A program made the position numbers and the translations under genes. From Bacteroidaceae bacterium (lineage in GTDB: Bacteria > Bacteroidota > Bacteroidia > Bacteroidales > Bacteroidaceae), in NCBI GenBank assembly GCA_017534535.1, contig JAFXVZ010000019.1:124001-188000 (forward strand): DNA of 64,000 bases. The letters run 5' to 3'. Positions 63,796 through 64,000 of this stretch are shown here, one piece after another (within the stretch, counting starts at the first letter, position 1; each line of letters begins with the position of its first letter). Under the pieces are notes generated by a model. It was not told the origin of the DNA. It searched no databases and was given only the letters and a program-made list of their open reading frames with translations.

Positions 63796-64000
63796 TTATA
63801 CATTAAATCTGAAGTGCATGATGTCGCCATCTTGTACTATATAATCTTTACCTTCAATATTCAATTTTCCAGCCTCACGTACAGCTGCTTCGCTGCCATA
63901 CTTGATATAGTCGTCATACTTGATGACTTCTGCACGGATGAAACCTTTTTCAAAGTCGGTATGAATGACGCCAGCACATTGTGGAGCCTTCCAGCCTTTG
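63796..64000 (-). CDS. ychF: Ribosome-binding GTPase/ATPase YchF, C-terminal part (5' end outside window)
   Basis: Only the last 68 codons are in the window. They read [20 protein letters not shown], then [39 protein letters not shown] and HFRFNV-stop, which is the TGS-domain end of YchF/OLA1 proteins. These bind ribosomes and prefer ATP in the studied homologues. The G domain lies beyond the right edge. The stop at 63796-63798 is 6 bp before the lgt start codon. Confidence 0.93.
   Translation of the reverse strand, partial: KGWKAPQCAGVIHTDFEKGFIRAEVIKYDDYIKYGSEAAVREAGKLNIEGKDYIVQDGDIMHFRFNV

Noticed and set aside
1..64000. tRNA, rRNA, insertion sequences or prophage genes
   Set aside because: No cloverleaf-type sequences, rRNA stretches, transposase or integrase motifs or paired terminal inverted repeats were noticed on either strand.

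Overview
The window is a single stretch of chromosome from a member of the Bacteroidales, most likely Bacteroides or Phocaeicola-like. The evidence is: promoters of the Bacteroides type (-33 TTTG, about 19 bp, -7 TAnnTTTG); few Shine-Dalgarno sequences; type III glutamine synthetase; LL-diaminopimelate aminotransferase (DapL); DUF4922 and DUF4294 proteins; and large outer-membrane beta-barrel proteins. No rRNA, tRNA, insertion sequence, prophage or CRISPR array was seen. Both ends cut genes: yifB on the left and ychF on the right.

Layout. 1-7.0 kb (+): the end of yifB, then a tight five-gene cluster (SSS symporter, family 2 glycosyltransferase, DUF4922 HIT-like protein, SpoIID/LytB, AmpG-like permease) that looks linked to cell-wall sugar recycling or surface glycan synthesis. 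7.1-7.4 kb: an array of short palindromes with a 22-bp period between convergent genes. 7.4-13.2 kb (-): a complete ABC-2 efflux operon (TolC, lipoprotein HlyD, double ATPase, two permeases) diverging from an AraC regulator. 14.2-24.2 kb: rubrerythrin, a membrane-anchored nuclease, a PAP2 phosphatase-barrel fusion, a radical SAM protein, a candidate small RNA, mutS, an exported helix-hairpin-helix/barrel protein and a DUF4294 protein.

24.7-49.0 kb is a nitrogen island. On the minus strand a P-II protein, two ammonium transporters and a small outer-membrane protein lead into a run of glutamine amidotransferases (pyrG, a purF-like gene, carA, a half-length carB, glmS, asnB). On the plus strand are gltB-gltD, then dapF-dapL-glnN. 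Together they take up ammonium, fix it into glutamine and glutamate, and spend the amide nitrogen on CTP, phosphoribosylamine, carbamoyl phosphate, glucosamine-6-phosphate, asparagine and diaminopimelate.

49.1-64 kb: an aminoglycoside-phosphotransferase-like gene broken by one in-frame TGA, a Na/Pi transporter-PhoU protein fused to an OmpR/PhoB-type DNA-binding domain, a metallophosphatase, a SpoU methyltransferase, nadA, an outer-membrane barrel protein behind a probable ECF-sigma promoter, rdgB, yitT, leuS, a GH130 lipoprotein, lgt and the end of ychF.

The best leads for something new are the 22-bp-period palindrome array (7.1-7.4 kb), the transporter-PhoU-winged-helix fusion (49.9-51.8 kb), the eukaryote-like half-length CarB, the promoter-terminator-bounded small RNA at 18.7 kb, and 7-bp tandem repeats lying inside coding sequence. 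All calls come from reading the sequence; no database search was possible.
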